The notes beneath the pieces were generated by a model, which was not told the origin of the DNA, searched no databases, and was given only the letters and a program-made list of their open reading frames with translations. This document shows, piece after piece, positions 1 to 6,355 of a DNA stretch of 10,890 nucleotides; positions within the stretch are counted from its first letter, which is position 1, and each line of letters opens with the position of its first letter. Origin of the DNA: Rhodobacterales bacterium (GTDB taxonomy: Bacteria > Pseudomonadota > Alphaproteobacteria > Rhodobacterales > Rhodobacteraceae); NCBI GenBank assembly GCA_013298675.1, contig JAAFIJ010000063.1, positions 1-10,890 on the forward strand. The letters run 5' to 3'. A program made the position numbers and the translations under genes.

Positions 1-68
1 TCGCCGATCGCAAAATGGCCTTCGCGCTGGCGTTGCAGCATGATTTTGCACCCGTGAGCGTGCACTGA
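1..68 (+). CDS. 3' end of an unidentified protein gene (partial)
   Basis: The window opens inside a reading frame that ends with TGA at 66-68. The readable tail is 21 residues, ADRKMAFALALQHDFAPVSV followed by H. Third codon positions are mostly G or C, as in the neighbouring genes, and a strong hairpin follows 22 bases after the stop; both support a real gene end. I do not recognise the family from so short a tail and assign no function. It runs towards trxB, so the two genes are convergent and share the hairpin at 91-114. Confidence 0.55.
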   Translation, partial: ADRKMAFALALQHDFAPVSVH

Positions 69-90
69 CGCGCTAAACGATCCAATCATG

Positions 91-114
91 ACCCGTGCAG
101 CGTTCTGCACGGGT
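91..114. terminator. hairpin between convergent genes, probable bidirectional terminator
   Basis: A perfect 10-bp stem (ACCCGTGCAG / CTGCACGGGT) closes a CGTT tetraloop. It lies between the stop of the + strand gene (68) and the stop of trxB on the minus strand (132). Neither side has a long T run, so termination strength is uncertain, but position and GC-rich stem fit a shared terminator. Confidence 0.6.
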
Positions 115-131
115 GCCGCAAATTGGGCGCG

Positions 132-1070
132 TCACTGGCCCGCCAAAAACCGCTCTGCATCCAAAGCTGCCATACAGCCCATTCCAGCCGACGTCACTGC
201 TTGGCGGTAGACATGGTCGGTCAAGTCGCCCGCGGCGAACACACCCGGAATCGCTGTGCGGGTGGTGCCCGCTTCGACCTCGACATAGCCGCCGTTGTGC
301 AATGGCAACTGGTCTTTGACCAGTTCTGATGCGGGCGCGTGGCCGATGGCCACAAAGAACCCGTGACAGGGCACGTCTTTAACGTCACCCGTGATCAAAT
401 TGCGGGTGCGCACGGCTGTGACGGAATTTGGGTTTTCGCTGCCCAAAACCTCGGTCACTTCCGAATTCCACTGCATTTCGATTTTAGGATGCTTGAAAAG
501 GCGGTCCTGCATGATCTTTTCCGCGCGCAAGCTGTCGCGGCGGTGGATCAAGGTGACTTTGGTGGCGAAATTTGTCAGAAACAGTGCTTCTTCAACAGCC
601 GTGTTGCCGCCACCGATGACCACAACCTCTTTGCCGCGGTAAAAGAACCCATCACACGTGGCGCAGGCTGATACGCCGAAACCTTTGAACTTTTCTTCTG
701 TCGGCAGGCCAAGCCATTTTGCTTGCGCCCCCGTGGCCAGAATAACGGCATCGGCGGTAAAGGTGGTGCCGCTGTCCGCTTTGGCGGTAAAGGGACGGTT
801 TTGCAGATCAAGCGAGGTGATGTAGTCCGAGATAATCTCGGCCCCCATCGCACGGGCATGTTCCTCCATGCGGACCATCAGATCAGGGCCTTGCACATGG
901 CTGTCACCCGGCCAGTTTTCCACCTCTGTGGTAATGGTCAGCTGACCGCCCGGTTGCATCCCTTGCACCAAGATGGGGTTCAACATTGCGCGCGAGGCAT
1001 AGACAGCGGCCGTGTATCCCGCAGGGCCCGAACCGATGATCAGAACTTTGGTGTGCCGTGTCTCGCCCAT
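132..1070 (-). CDS. trxB: thioredoxin-disulfide reductase
   Basis: This cytosolic flavoenzyme passes electrons from NADPH through FAD and a redox-active disulfide to thioredoxin. The 312-residue product has the usual bacterial TrxB length. Visible motifs in order are the FAD-binding GSGPAG (13-18), the redox centre C136-A-T-C139, the NADPH-binding GGGNTA (153-158), HRR (176-178) with R182 for the NADPH phosphate, and the second FAD contact GD (281-282) followed by HVYRQAVTSAG. I chose the ATG at 1068-1070 because MGETRHTKVLIIG is the usual N-terminus of this family and a GGGGGA element lies just upstream. The frame stays open to 1304 with no upstream homology I recognise, and that extension would overlap the divergent regulator. 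An ATG 10 codons upstream (MNTEILGDT) is a less likely alternative. The gene diverges from an Lrp-type regulator; control by that protein is possible but not shown. Confidence 0.95.
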   Translation of the reverse strand: MGETRHTKVLIIGSGPAGYTAAVYASRAMLNPILVQGMQPGGQLTITTEVENWPGDSHVQGPDLMVRMEEHARAMGAEIISDYITSLDLQNRPFTAKADSGTTFTADAVILATGAQAKWLGLPTEEKFKGFGVSACATCDGFFYRGKEVVVIGGGNTAVEEALFLTNFATKVTLIHRRDSLRAEKIMQDRLFKHPKIEMQWNSEVTEVLGSENPNSVTAVRTRNLITGDVKDVPCHGFFVAIGHAPASELVKDQLPLHNGGYVEVEAGTTRTAIPGVFAAGDLTDHVYRQAVTSAGMGCMAALDAERFLAGQ

Positions 1071-1229
1071 GGTGTCCCCCAAGATTTCCGTGTTCATCCC
1101 GCATGGTTGGTTGGGGATTCGTCTGTTGGTGTTGATATAGGCAAAGCGCGGACGCTCCGAAAGGGTTCGCGCAAAAGGCGCGGCAAAAGCGCGACCTTGG
1201 GCAACACAGTGAAAAATCTGGACCCCGTC

Positions 1230-1246
1230 GCGAAATAATATTGCGC
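1230..1246. promoter_or_regulatory. AT-rich dyad, candidate operator of the Lrp-type regulator
   Basis: GCGAAATAATATTGCGC is a 17-base dyad with an AT-rich centre; only the centre base and one symmetric pair break the symmetry. It lies 45 bases upstream of the regulator start, in the region shared with divergent trxB. Lrp/AsnC dimers typically bind AT-rich dyads near their own promoter, so autoregulation is a reasonable inference. No other copy was noticed here. Confidence 0.4.
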
Positions 1247-1291
1247 AAAACGCTGCATCGGCATAGATGTCCGCCAAAATAGGAGAATGAC

Positions 1292-1792
1292 ATGGCAGGA
1301 TCAAAGCTGGATCCGATCGACCGCCAAATCCTTGCAGAGTTGCAGGCCGATGGACGGATGACGAATGTCGAACTGGCCAGCCGGGTCGGAATTTCGGCGC
1401 CGCCCTGTTTGCGCCGGGTACGGACCTTGGAAGAAGCGGGCTATATCAAGGGGTATCACGCCACGATTGATGCTCGCGAGTTGGGCTTTGAAGTAGAGGT
1501 TTTTGCTATGGTGCGGCTGCAAAGCCAAGCCGAAGGCGATCTTGCCCGCTTTGAGGCGCGTTGCCGCGCCTGGCCGCTTGTGCGCGAATGCCACATGCTG
1601 AACGGTGAAATCGACTTTATCTTGAAATGTGTGGCCCCTGATTTGTCGAGCTTCCAGAACTTCCTGACAGCAGAGTTGCTTAAGGCGGAGAACGTGGCGA
1701 ATGTGAAAACCAGTCTGGTGATCCGCTGCGCTAAGGATGAACCGGGCCTGTCCTTTGATGTCTTGGAAGAGCGGTTGGCCCGCAACGCCTGA
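1292..1792 (+). CDS. Lrp/AsnC family transcriptional regulator
   Basis: The 166-residue protein has the two-part layout of feast/famine regulators. An N-terminal winged helix-turn-helix spans about residues 6-55 (LDPIDRQILAELQADGR, then the recognition helix SAPPCLRRVRTLEEAGYI at 35-52). A C-terminal RAM/AsnC ligand domain spans about 68-145, with the turn NGEIDFILKC at 104-113. Such proteins bind DNA as dimers or octamers and usually sense an amino acid; the effector cannot be read from the sequence. AGGAGA sits a few bases upstream of the ATG. The gene is divergent from trxB with 221 bases between the starts, including an AT-rich dyad. It is a single-gene unit: the next + strand gene is thousands of bases away and a hairpin follows the stop. 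Family certain, regulon unknown. Confidence 0.93.
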   Translation: MAGSKLDPIDRQILAELQADGRMTNVELASRVGISAPPCLRRVRTLEEAGYIKGYHATIDARELGFEVEVFAMVRLQSQAEGDLARFEARCRAWPLVRECHMLNGEIDFILKCVAPDLSSFQNFLTAELLKAENVANVKTSLVIRCAKDEPGLSFDVLEERLARNA

Positions 1793-1817
1793 GGCGCGCC
1801 TATCCGTGCAAAAGATT

Positions 1818-1858
1818 AGGCGGCCCCTTTATGGTGCCAGAGAACACCGGGGCCGCCT
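1818..1858 (-). terminator. intrinsic terminator of the minus strand RNA gene, also end of the Lrp gene
   Basis: AGGCGGCCCC (1818-1827) pairs with GGGGCCGCCT (1849-1858). The stem continues through GGTG/CACC after a five-base bulge, giving about 14 bp. Read on the minus strand, the stem is followed by TAATCTTTT, a T-rich tail, which indicates a terminator for a transcript coming from about 1980. On the plus strand there is no T tract, so any role for the regulator gene at 1792 is weaker. Confidence 0.65.
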
Positions 1859-1865
1859 TAACCGA

Positions 1866-1976
1866 GCATGATCCCTTCAAACCCGTAGGTTGAAGAGAAA
1901 CGACGTGGTGACTGCCCGAGGGTCTTAACGTTCACCGCATCGCCTGTGTTCACAGAGGGACATCTGTAGGATCAAG
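1866..1976 (-). ncRNA. ssrS: probable 6S RNA
   Basis: 6S RNA mimics an open promoter and sequesters sigma-70 RNA polymerase. Read on the minus strand, this stretch folds as expected. A closing stem pairs TGATCC (1974-1969) with GGATCA (1874-1869). A central bubble carries a small hairpin on each side (1944-1955, CTGT-GAAC-ACAG; 1875-1895, CTTCAACC-TACG-GGTTTGAAG). A terminal arm of 11 bp with one mismatch pairs 1932-1942 with 1901-1911. The 3' hairpin followed by AAGG resembles the AACC..GGGTT..AAGG hairpin on the 3' side of the E. coli 6S bubble. A terminator with a T-rich tail follows at 1818-1858. No protein frame fits here. The 5' end is uncertain: the transcript may begin up to about 50 bases further upstream, and the 3' end may reach the terminator, giving 150-210 nt. 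Identification is from remembered structure and motif, not from a covariance search. Confidence 0.6.
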
Positions 1977-2033
1977 GTGCCTGCAAACTGACTTTGGGTC
2001 AAACTTTACGAAAAATTCCCCCTAAAGTTGTTA

Positions 2034-2063
2034 ACTATGTTTCACAAAGGCCGAGACTGTCAA
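2034..2063 (-). promoter_or_regulatory. candidate sigma-70 promoter for the 6S-like RNA
   Basis: On the minus strand a perfect -35 hexamer TTGACA (2063-2058) is followed after 18 bases by CATAGT (2039-2034), which matches four of six -10 positions. Transcription would start near 2027 and run into the 6S-like RNA. A second, weaker pair (TTGACC at 2002-1997 with CACCTT 17 bases on) lies closer to the RNA but would start inside its closing stem. Confidence 0.35.
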
Positions 2064-2138
2064 AAGATGCGCGACAATGACAGCGTAAATGGCCAAAATA
2101 ACTTGCTTTTCTGCGGCAAAGTGATTCGTGGAAATGAC

Positions 2139-2167
2139 AAAAGGGCCAAGCAGTGCTTGGCCCTTTT
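2139..2167 (-). terminator. intrinsic terminator after the 50-residue gene
   Basis: AAAAGGGCCAAGC and its complement form a 13-bp perfect stem with a three-base loop. Flanking A and T runs make it a classic bidirectional intrinsic terminator. It begins 18 bases after the minus strand stop at 2186 and also isolates that gene from the 6S-like RNA downstream. Confidence 0.8.
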
Positions 2168-2185
2168 GCGCAAATAAATGGGAAA

Positions 2186-2338
2186 TTAGCTTGCGAGACG
2201 GGCTGCAGCCGGGGCCTTGGCCGACTTTGCAGCGAAAGCGGCGGGCCGGCGACGTGTGCCGCGCTGCCACGGCATTACAACCTGTGCCTCATTGCTTGTG
2301 GCAATCACGGATTTGATCCAGCGGCGTTCGGTTTTCAT
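2186..2338 (-). CDS. small basic hypothetical protein (50 aa)
   Basis: The frame encodes MKTERRWIKSVIATSNEAQV, then VMPWQRGTRRRPAAFAAKSA and KAPAAARLAS. It is short and strongly basic (Arg and Lys in clusters at 3-9 and 26-31), and the second half is alanine-rich with Lys/Arg. It has no membrane segment or signal peptide. Support as a real gene: a strong Shine-Dalgarno GAGGAG (2350-2345) six bases from the ATG, a TAA stop, and a clean intrinsic terminator 18 bases later. A TTGACC element at 2391-2386 could be a -35 box, with a poor -10. I recall similar short unannotated proteins beginning MKTERRW in Rhodobacterales, but this is memory and unchecked. Charge would allow nucleic acid or ribosome binding; no function is assigned. 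A 79-residue frame in another phase across the same DNA lacks such signals. Confidence 0.75.
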   Translation of the reverse strand: MKTERRWIKSVIATSNEAQVVMPWQRGTRRRPAAFAAKSAKAPAAARLAS

Positions 2339-2483
2339 GATCTGCTCCTCATGTCGAGTTCTAAACTGTTAACCTTAATTTGACTGGTCAATGCGGCATC
2401 AGTTTGTCGATCTATGGAGAGCCAAAAACTTCTGTGAAAATTGCGCGACCAATGTGCAGTGCGTTTGAATTTATTCCAAACCA

Positions 2484-2544
2484 CTGAAAATTATATATAA
2501 ATTTTCAGACTGGGTAGGTCTCTTTAAGAGTTTCACCAGTGAAA
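2484..2544. repeat. cluster of three short inverted repeats in an AT-rich intergenic block
   Basis: Three dyads follow one another: 2484-2508 (CTGAAAAT, nine-base AT spacer, ATTTTCAG), 2520-2530 (CTCTT-T-AAGAG) and 2531-2544 (TTTCAC-CA-GTGAAA). The block lies between the end of pgeF and the start of the 50-residue gene, both on the minus strand. None has the GC stem and T tail of an intrinsic terminator. They could be operators for the small gene or processing signals after pgeF; nothing in the sequence decides. Confidence 0.5.
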
Positions 2545-2615
2545 TGTTGAAGTATGGCATCGGTGCGGCCAAACTTGCCCGATTGTTGCCGCGGATTGAG
2601 TGATTTCGTTAAACG

Positions 2616-3365
2616 CTAAAGCCGGATCACTGAAATTAGGCGGCCATAATCCACTTCCTTGGCATGGGTTGTCCGGCGAAAGGAATAAAACCGCTCTGGA
2701 TCGCTAAAGGTGCAATGTCCGGTCCACAGCGCATCGGCCACACCTGCCCCGCGCAGACGCAAGAGCCCATACCCGGGCAGGTCAAACAGCATCCGGTCGC
2801 CCGAACCGTTGGCAAAGTAGCGCTTGGCGCTGGTGTCGGCATCTGTCAGCGTTTCATAAAACTCGGGGCCGACTTCATATGCGGCTTGGCTGATCGTTGG
2901 CCCAATGACGGCGCTAATGCGGCCGCGTTTTGCGCCAAGAGCTTCCATGGCATCGATGGTTGCCTCAAGCACCCCGTCCTTGGTGCCACGCCATCCGGCA
3001 TGTGCGGCCCCGATCACTTGGGCGAAGGGGTCTGAGAAAAGCACGGGCTGACAATCAGCGGTGAGGATGGCCAAGGCCAGCCCCGGCTGATTGGTGACCA
3101 TGGCATCAGCCTCTGGTCGCTGTACAAAAGGGGCGTCAACGACAGCGACCTTTGCAGAATGCACCTGATGAATGGTGATCAACCGCTCTGGCGTCACCTC
3201 AAAAGACGCAGCAACCCGATTGCGATTGATTTCGACGGCCTGCGCCTGATCAGACGATCCCATCCCACAGTTCAGGCCGCTGAAAATGCCCGAAGACGCA
3301 CCGCCTTTGCGGGTAAAGAATCCATGCTTGGCGGACAAGCTTGATGATGTCAGAATTTCAAGCAT
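2616..3365 (-). CDS. pgeF: peptidoglycan editing factor / multicopper polyphenol oxidase-like protein (YfiH/PgeF family)
   Basis: The 249-residue protein matches the YfiH/YlmD/LACC1 fold. Visible motifs are the N-terminal GFFTRKGG (15-22), HQVHS with H66 and H69, LTADCQPVLF with C105, AHAGWRG with H122, and the late SFRR (228-231). The conserved His/Cys/His set forms a Zn site in characterised members, which have been reported as purine nucleoside phosphorylase/adenosine deaminase-like enzymes. In E. coli the protein prevents misincorporation of serine for alanine in peptidoglycan precursors. Which activity dominates here cannot be read. The ATG overlaps the TGA of the upstream methyltransferase gene by one base (TGATG), so translation is probably coupled. 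It is the last gene of the lgt operon; no clear terminator follows, only AT-rich dyads further on. Confidence 0.9.
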   Translation of the reverse strand: MLEILTSSSLSAKHGFFTRKGGASSGIFSGLNCGMGSSDQAQAVEINRNRVAASFEVTPERLITIHQVHSAKVAVVDAPFVQRPEADAMVTNQPGLALAILTADCQPVLFSDPFAQVIGAAHAGWRGTKDGVLEATIDAMEALGAKRGRISAVIGPTISQAAYEVGPEFYETLTDADTSAKRYFANGSGDRMLFDLPGYGLLRLRGAGVADALWTGHCTFSDPERFYSFRRTTHAKEVDYGRLISVIRL

Positions 3366-4429
3366 CAGGAAAATCCTGCTGGGTTGGGGCCTGATTGGGG
3401 GTAAACCGCAAGCATCTTGAATAACTCACCCATTTCACCCGAAGCCGTCAAGCGCTTCAATCCTGACAAATGGTTTTGAAGGGCCTTGGGTTCAAGGCCC
3501 TTGGCCAGACGTTCGGCGCGCGTGACGATGCCCAACGCACTTAGAACTTCGCCTTGGGTGGCATAGCTGGTCTTGGCCCCTGCTGCGACTGCTGCGGCTG
3601 ACAAGGCAGCGAAATCCACATGGGCGGTTATGTCGGCCAGTCCCGGCTCTGCCAAAGGTGAGACATAGCTGTGCCCCCGCATTGCCTGAAAGGTATCGCC
3701 AAGCGAGACCCAGCCGCCATAGTCGACAACCAAAGCCAGACCGCCAAACCGGGCAAGGCGGGTGCCAATGGTCGAAATGATCGGCAAAGCCGCATCGCAC
3801 AGTTCGACAATGCTGCCATGTTCAGTGTCTGCCAGCCGCTGTGTCAAACTGCTGACCTCTCGGGCGTCTGACAGTCCAAAGCAAAAGTTTTGGCCGTTCG
3901 TGTGCACCATGGTTTCGCGCCAACCGTCACTAGACCGCGTGAACTGACGTATCGGCAGGGCATCAAAAAATTCGTTCGCCAGCAGGTAGAGAGGCGCCTC
4001 TGGCAACTGGTCGGCGTGATCAATCCATGTCACTCGGTGCCCGGCGAGGCAGGTCTTTTGCACCGTACGCAGCTTTTGTGACGCCTCTAGCAGGGTGATC
4101 GACGCCGCCGCCTGAAAGCCCGGAACGCTGCGCGTGGCACGCAGTACGTCCGCCATCAATGTGCCGCGTCCGGGTCCGAACTCTGCCAACGTAAAGGTTG
4201 CGGGGCTGCCAGCGTCGAGCCAATGCTGCGCAAGACACAGGCCAAGCATTTCGCCAAACATTTGCGAAATCTCAGGCGATGTCACAAAATCACCACCAGC
4301 CCCAAAGGGGTCTTGGGTTGCGTAATACCCATGTAGCGGGTGCAAAAGGCATTCGGTCATATAGTCCGCCAGGGGCATTGGCCCGGTCGCTTGAATCCGG
4401 GCAATGAGCGCTTGGCCGAGAGGCGTCAT
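3365..4429 (-). CDS. class I SAM-dependent methyltransferase, MidA/NDUFAF7 family (DUF185)
   Basis: The 354-residue product carries the hallmarks of this family: GDFVTSPEISQMFGE (46-60), the SAM-binding GPGRG (85-89), NEFFDALP (152-159), VVDYG (234-238), DITAHVDF (266-273) and GEMGELFKML near the C-terminus. The eukaryotic relative NDUFAF7 dimethylates an arginine of complex I subunit NDUFS2 during assembly. Alphaproteobacteria have a close complex I, so the same role is a fair inference, not shown. The ATG at 4427-4429 is chosen because it overlaps the lgt stop by four bases (ATGA) and begins MTPLGQALIARI, the usual start. The frame remains open upstream to 4471, but that would overlap lgt more deeply. 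The stop overlaps the pgeF start by one base. Confidence 0.9.
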   Translation of the reverse strand: MTPLGQALIARIQATGPMPLADYMTECLLHPLHGYYATQDPFGAGGDFVTSPEISQMFGEMLGLCLAQHWLDAGSPATFTLAEFGPGRGTLMADVLRATRSVPGFQAAASITLLEASQKLRTVQKTCLAGHRVTWIDHADQLPEAPLYLLANEFFDALPIRQFTRSSDGWRETMVHTNGQNFCFGLSDAREVSSLTQRLADTEHGSIVELCDAALPIISTIGTRLARFGGLALVVDYGGWVSLGDTFQAMRGHSYVSPLAEPGLADITAHVDFAALSAAAVAAGAKTSYATQGEVLSALGIVTRAERLAKGLEPKALQNHLSGLKRLTASGEMGELFKMLAVYPQSGPNPAGFS

Positions 4430-5316
4430 GCGCGCCCGACCCTTATGTTCGACCGCCGCAAGATGAACCATAGGCCGACGATCAACATCGGCAGACTAAG
4501 GATCTGCCCCATGGTCAGGCCGGCAGTGCCGATCTGTAACGCATAGCCCAACGGATTGGTCTCGGTGACGAACAGGGCGTCTGGTTGGCGGAAAAATTCA
4601 ACCAGAATACGGGCAAGGCTGTAGCCGGCAAAAAAGACCCCAGCGACACGTCCCGCGAACTTTAACGCATCTTTGCGCCAGACGAGGTAGGTTAAGATGG
4701 CAAAGAGTAGCAACCCCTCCAGCAATGCTTCATATATTTGGCTGGGGTGGCGCGCACAAATGGTCAACACGTCACCACAGGCTTGGGCCGCGTCGCCCGG
4801 AAAAGCGACACCCCAAGGTACATCGGTTGGACGCCCCCAAAGCTCTGCATTGATGAAATTGGCAATGCGGCCCAGAAACAAACCGATCGGGGCGACATAG
4901 GCCATCAGATCTGCTGTCGGCAAAAGCGGGATACGGTTCAACTTGCAAAAAGCAACGCCTGCGACTGCGACACCCAGAAAGCCGCCATGAAAAGACATGC
5001 CGCCTTCCCAAACGCGGATGATTTCAGCTGGATTGGCAAAGAAATGTGCCGGCTGATAAAACAGGACATATCCCAAACGCCCGCCAAGGATCACCCCCGC
5101 GATCACCCAAGTCAGCAGTTGTTCCACCTGCACGGCCGTCATCGGGGCTGCACCATTCCAAAATCGCGGGGTGGTGACCAGCCGGACGATCAGTTTCCAT
5201 CCCGCAATAAGACCCACGATATAGGCCAAGGCATACCAGCGCAGCGCAAAGGTAAACGACCCCAGATCAATAGAGAAGATTTCAGGTGAGATATCTGGAA
5301 AGGGAATATACAACAT
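4426..5316 (-). CDS. lgt: prolipoprotein diacylglyceryl transferase
   Basis: Lgt moves diacylglycerol from phosphatidylglycerol to the lipobox cysteine of prolipoproteins at the inner membrane, the first step of lipoprotein maturation. The 296-residue product has about seven hydrophobic segments and the family motifs: MSFHGGFLG with H110, the signature GRIANFINAELWG (149-161, R150 and N153), RHPSQIYEALLEG (189-201), and GYSLARILVEFFRQPD (231-246) with Y232 and R236. I chose the ATG at 5314-5316 (MLYIPFPDISPEIFSIDLG) because this is the typical N-terminus and GCAGG lies just upstream. The open frame runs to 5415, but those 33 extra residues are polar, look unlike Lgt and begin inside a predicted promoter. 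It is first in the lgt-midA-pgeF operon. Confidence 0.96.
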   Translation of the reverse strand: MLYIPFPDISPEIFSIDLGSFTFALRWYALAYIVGLIAGWKLIVRLVTTPRFWNGAAPMTAVQVEQLLTWVIAGVILGGRLGYVLFYQPAHFFANPAEIIRVWEGGMSFHGGFLGVAVAGVAFCKLNRIPLLPTADLMAYVAPIGLFLGRIANFINAELWGRPTDVPWGVAFPGDAAQACGDVLTICARHPSQIYEALLEGLLLFAILTYLVWRKDALKFAGRVAGVFFAGYSLARILVEFFRQPDALFVTETNPLGYALQIGTAGLTMGQILSLPMLIVGLWFILRRSNIRVGRA

Positions 5317-5386
5317 CAAACCTGCTTTCGCTGTTGGCAGATCACCACGACTTTTGGCTAACAAAGGCTGGTGCTCGTTCAAGCGC

Positions 5387-5415
5387 GTTGTCCGCGACAC
5401 TTGGCGCGATGTCAA
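5387..5415 (-). promoter_or_regulatory. candidate sigma-70 promoter of the lgt operon
   Basis: On the minus strand a perfect TTGACA (5415-5410) is followed after 17 bases by GACAAC (5392-5387), which matches three of six -10 positions. The start of transcription would be near 5380, about 65 bases before the chosen lgt ATG. This also argues against a translation start at 5415. Confidence 0.4.
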
Positions 5416-5503
5416 CGCCCCGTCACATCTCTATGATGCCATGACCATCTTGCGCATGCCCAAAGGCAGGCACATATAGACACAGATCAAATAGGAGAGC
5501 GCC

Positions 5504-5743
5504 ATGCAATCTGGAAATAAGATTTTCGACGACATGTCAAAGCTGATGACAAGCGCGATGGGTGTGGCCCAAGGTGCAAAAACAGAGGCAGAGACAGCCA
5601 TGAAAGGTTTCGTCGACCGCTGGCTGGCCGACCGTGATTTTGTCACGCGGGATGAATTTGATGCCGTCCGCGCCATGGCGCAAAAGGCCCGCGAAGAAAA
5701 CGCGGAACTTGCGGCACGTCTTGCTGCGTTGGAAACGAAATAA
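5504..5743 (+). CDS. ubiK: UbiK-like accessory factor (BMFP domain protein)
   Basis: This 79-residue soluble, mostly helical protein fits the BMFP family (YqiC/UbiK). UbiK supports assembly of the ubiquinone biosynthesis complex. An N-terminal amphipathic stretch (IFDDMSKLMTSAMGVAQGAK) is followed by TEAETAMKGFVDRWLADRDF, the conserved VTRDEFDAVRAMAQKAREEN, and a C-terminal coiled coil (AELAARLAALETK) expected to trimerise. The length agrees with the family. AGGAGA lies upstream of the ATG, and a weak TTGCGC/TATAGA pair (5450-5480) could be its promoter. It diverges from the lgt operon. The gene symbol rests on family resemblance; the role in this organism is inferred. Confidence 0.8.
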   Translation: MQSGNKIFDDMSKLMTSAMGVAQGAKTEAETAMKGFVDRWLADRDFVTRDEFDAVRAMAQKAREENAELAARLAALETK

Positions 5744-5823
5744 TAGGCATTTGCCAGCATCAAAAGCCGACACGAGGGAATGCCGTTAACGCATTTTCGC
5801 AACCGCGCCAGCGATGCATTGTT

Positions 5824-6252
5824 TTACCGCAACCGCGTTGAGGGCACCCATGCGTAACCATTTGGGCACAAGATGACCGCCTCGCGCAGTCCGTGCCCGG
5901 GTTTGTCAGTGGCTGCCGCCAGCAAGACGGCATCAGGAAAACCAGCTAGCTTTTCAACGGCAAGATCCGGATCAACCTCATGCAATCGCAATTCGATCCC
6001 GGCCCCACGGGGCCCAGCCTCGGGCAACACTCCGTAAATCGGATGTGATGAAAAGCTCTGATCAGAGTGCAATTGAAACGGCTGACCCGCGTGGACACAA
6101 ATCGCAAAATCATTGCTTAGCCTGTGCACCTGAATGCCGAATACTTCATGCAGAAAGGTCGCCTGAGCGCGCACGTCGCGCACCAATAGATTGACGCTTA
6201 GACCGCTCAGCGATTTGCCAAACTCTTCCGCCGGAATGGTTTCGAAATTCAT
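5824..6252 (-). CDS. VOC superfamily (glyoxalase/bleomycin-resistance fold) protein
   Basis: The 142-residue protein has the beta-alpha-beta-beta-beta outline of a VOC protein. LSVNLLVRDVRAQATFLHEV (18-37) matches the first module with its helix, followed by FGIQVHRLSNDFAICVHAG, and IELRLHEVDPDLAVEKLAGF opens the second module. It ends with GHGLREAVILCPNGYAWVPS, close to the usual GR.A.f.DPdGy.w pattern with Cys in place of Asp. VOC proteins include dioxygenases, lyases and resistance proteins; metal ligands are not obvious here and I assign no substrate. A strong AAGGAG precedes the ATG by about eight bases. A TTGACC/GAGAAA pair with 17-base spacing (6304-6276, minus) is a possible promoter. 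It diverges from the methyltransferase gene and converges on ubiK. Confidence 0.8.
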   Translation of the reverse strand: MNFETIPAEEFGKSLSGLSVNLLVRDVRAQATFLHEVFGIQVHRLSNDFAICVHAGQPFQLHSDQSFSSHPIYGVLPEAGPRGAGIELRLHEVDPDLAVEKLAGFPDAVLLAAATDKPGHGLREAVILCPNGYAWVPSTRLR

Positions 6253-6355
6253 CAGATCGCTCCTTGTTACGCCGATTTCTCGCCACTTACCGCGTTAAGG
6301 TCAAATCACATCTCTTGATCTTCTTCATCAGCCAATTGATTGTGCGCAAAAATCA

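Noticed and set aside
1071..1304. 78-residue N-terminal extension of the trxB frame on the minus strand
   Set aside because: It does not resemble TrxB, overlaps the start of the divergent regulator and its promoter region, and the internal ATG at 1070 gives the family N-terminus with a purine-rich upstream site.
2031..2270. 79-residue minus strand frame overlapping the 50-residue gene
   Set aside because: It begins inside the 50-residue gene in another phase, has no ribosome binding site, and runs through the strong terminator at 2139-2167.
2542..2601. 19-residue + strand frame MLKYGIGAAKLARLLPRIE
   Set aside because: The amphipathic look is suggestive of a tiny peptide, but there is no Shine-Dalgarno, no promoter and no terminator, so it cannot be told from chance.
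5317..5415. 33-residue extension of Lgt
   Set aside because: The added residues are polar and unlike Lgt N-termini, and the upstream ATG overlaps the predicted -35 box.
5791..5825. Hairpin with T-rich tail after ubiK as a terminator
   Set aside because: The pairing is only seven base pairs interrupted by a three-base bulge; too weak to list as a terminator.
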